64,000 nucleotides of DNA from NCBI GenBank assembly GCA_017443235.1, contig JAFSOV010000010.1, positions 1 to 64,000 on the forward strand. The letters are read 5' to 3'. This document shows positions 63,758 to 64,000 of the stretch, piece after piece (the stretch's first letter is position 1; each line of letters starts with the position of its first letter). The translations under genes and the position numbers were made by a program. Under the pieces are notes generated by a model. The model was not told where the DNA came from and did no database searches. It was given only the letters and a program-made list of their open reading frames with translations. The stretch is from Alphaproteobacteria bacterium (GTDB taxonomy: Bacteria; Pseudomonadota; Alphaproteobacteria; Rs-D84).

Positions 63758-64000
63758 ATGAGAATCAAATCCTCGATAATGTTGGGTATATTATTGTCTT
63801 TTATGACACTGTGTGCGGTTCGCGCAGACAACTTACTTACATCCAAATCATATGTTGATGCGCAAGACGCATTAAAGCAAAACAAAATCACGGCTGCGGG
63901 TGACCCTAATAACTTGCAAGGTGGCAGCTCGATTGTTACACGCACCGAAGCCCCAGGTAATGTCGCCGAAGTATGGATTGCGTATAGCAATGAAGAGATG
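63758..64000 (+). CDS. Secreted protein with YVD motif (YVD family, member 3), cut by the window end
   Basis: The first 81 residues show a signal peptide (LGILLSFMTLCAVRA) and directly after it LLTSKSYVDAQDALKQNKI, then TRTEAPGNVAEVWIAYSNEEM. The order of motifs matches 31454-31942 and the middle of 95-1549. I start at 63758: AAAGGAG lies six bases upstream, whereas the ATG at 63753 meets a stop after two codons. The gene runs out of the window, so the mature domain cannot be described. Confidence 0.8.
   Translation, partial: MRIKSSIMLGILLSFMTLCAVRADNLLTSKSYVDAQDALKQNKITAAGDPNNLQGGSSIVTRTEAPGNVAEVWIAYSNEEM

Overview
The window reads as a chromosome segment of an uncultured, probably host-associated and anaerobic alphaproteobacterium. 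The strongest taxonomic sign is a circularly permuted two-piece tmRNA (minus strand, about 55708-56008) with an acceptor piece, a short spacer and a coding piece. Supporting signs are a DUF1013/TrcR-type cell-cycle regulator, a MlaE-MlaF-MlaD-PqiC lipid transporter, rubrerythrin, and many secreted Cys-rich proteins. Translation uses the standard code: prfB has a classical in-frame UGA with a +1 frameshift site.

Layout. 1-3531: a secreted mosaic protein, mtaB, rpoZ and tRNA-Ser(GGA). 3488-19754: a visibly AT-richer integrated element between the tRNA-Ser 3' end and an imperfect copy of it. It carries an HNH protein, a large serine recombinase, a DUF2924 protein, a DpnII-like restriction-modification operon, an ApeA-like HEPN protein, a structured locus built like a P1/P4 C4 antisense RNA, an operon of unknown function (lipoprotein, PD-(D/E)XK-like protein, ADP-ribosylglycohydrolase), a ParB-methyltransferase/DUF5681/TerL packaging block with a frameshifted TerL and no capsid genes, and a second HEPN protein. 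It looks like a phage-derived, defence-loaded island or satellite.

20122-35443 is mostly core: a Ca2+-type P-ATPase, rpsD, trpS, a SIMPL protein, a XerC/D recombinase, cysS, trcR, rpoD, a guanylate-kinase-like protein, a second YVD-family secreted protein, a YbhN/UPF0104 membrane protein and RNase E/G. 35529-50910 is one long minus-strand block: a 1938-residue B-repeat surface protein, mlaE-mlaF-mlaD-pqiC, a secreted kinase-like protein and a 1946-residue protein whose C-terminus resembles the HopA1 lyase domain. The kinase plus HopA1-like pair is the most interesting candidate system here.

51150-64000 holds tRNA-Met/Ile2(CAT), a Pif1-like helicase, rimI-tsaB, a Lon homologue that ends before the protease domain, ssrA, obgE, rubrerythrin, several small unknowns, tRNA-Arg(CCG), an APH-like kinase in an operon with prfB, a Cys-rich secreted protein, and the 5' end of a third YVD-family protein.

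Dispersed palindromic repeats and tRNA-like fragments occupy the gene-free stretches. Functional calls come from reading motifs only; no database search was run.
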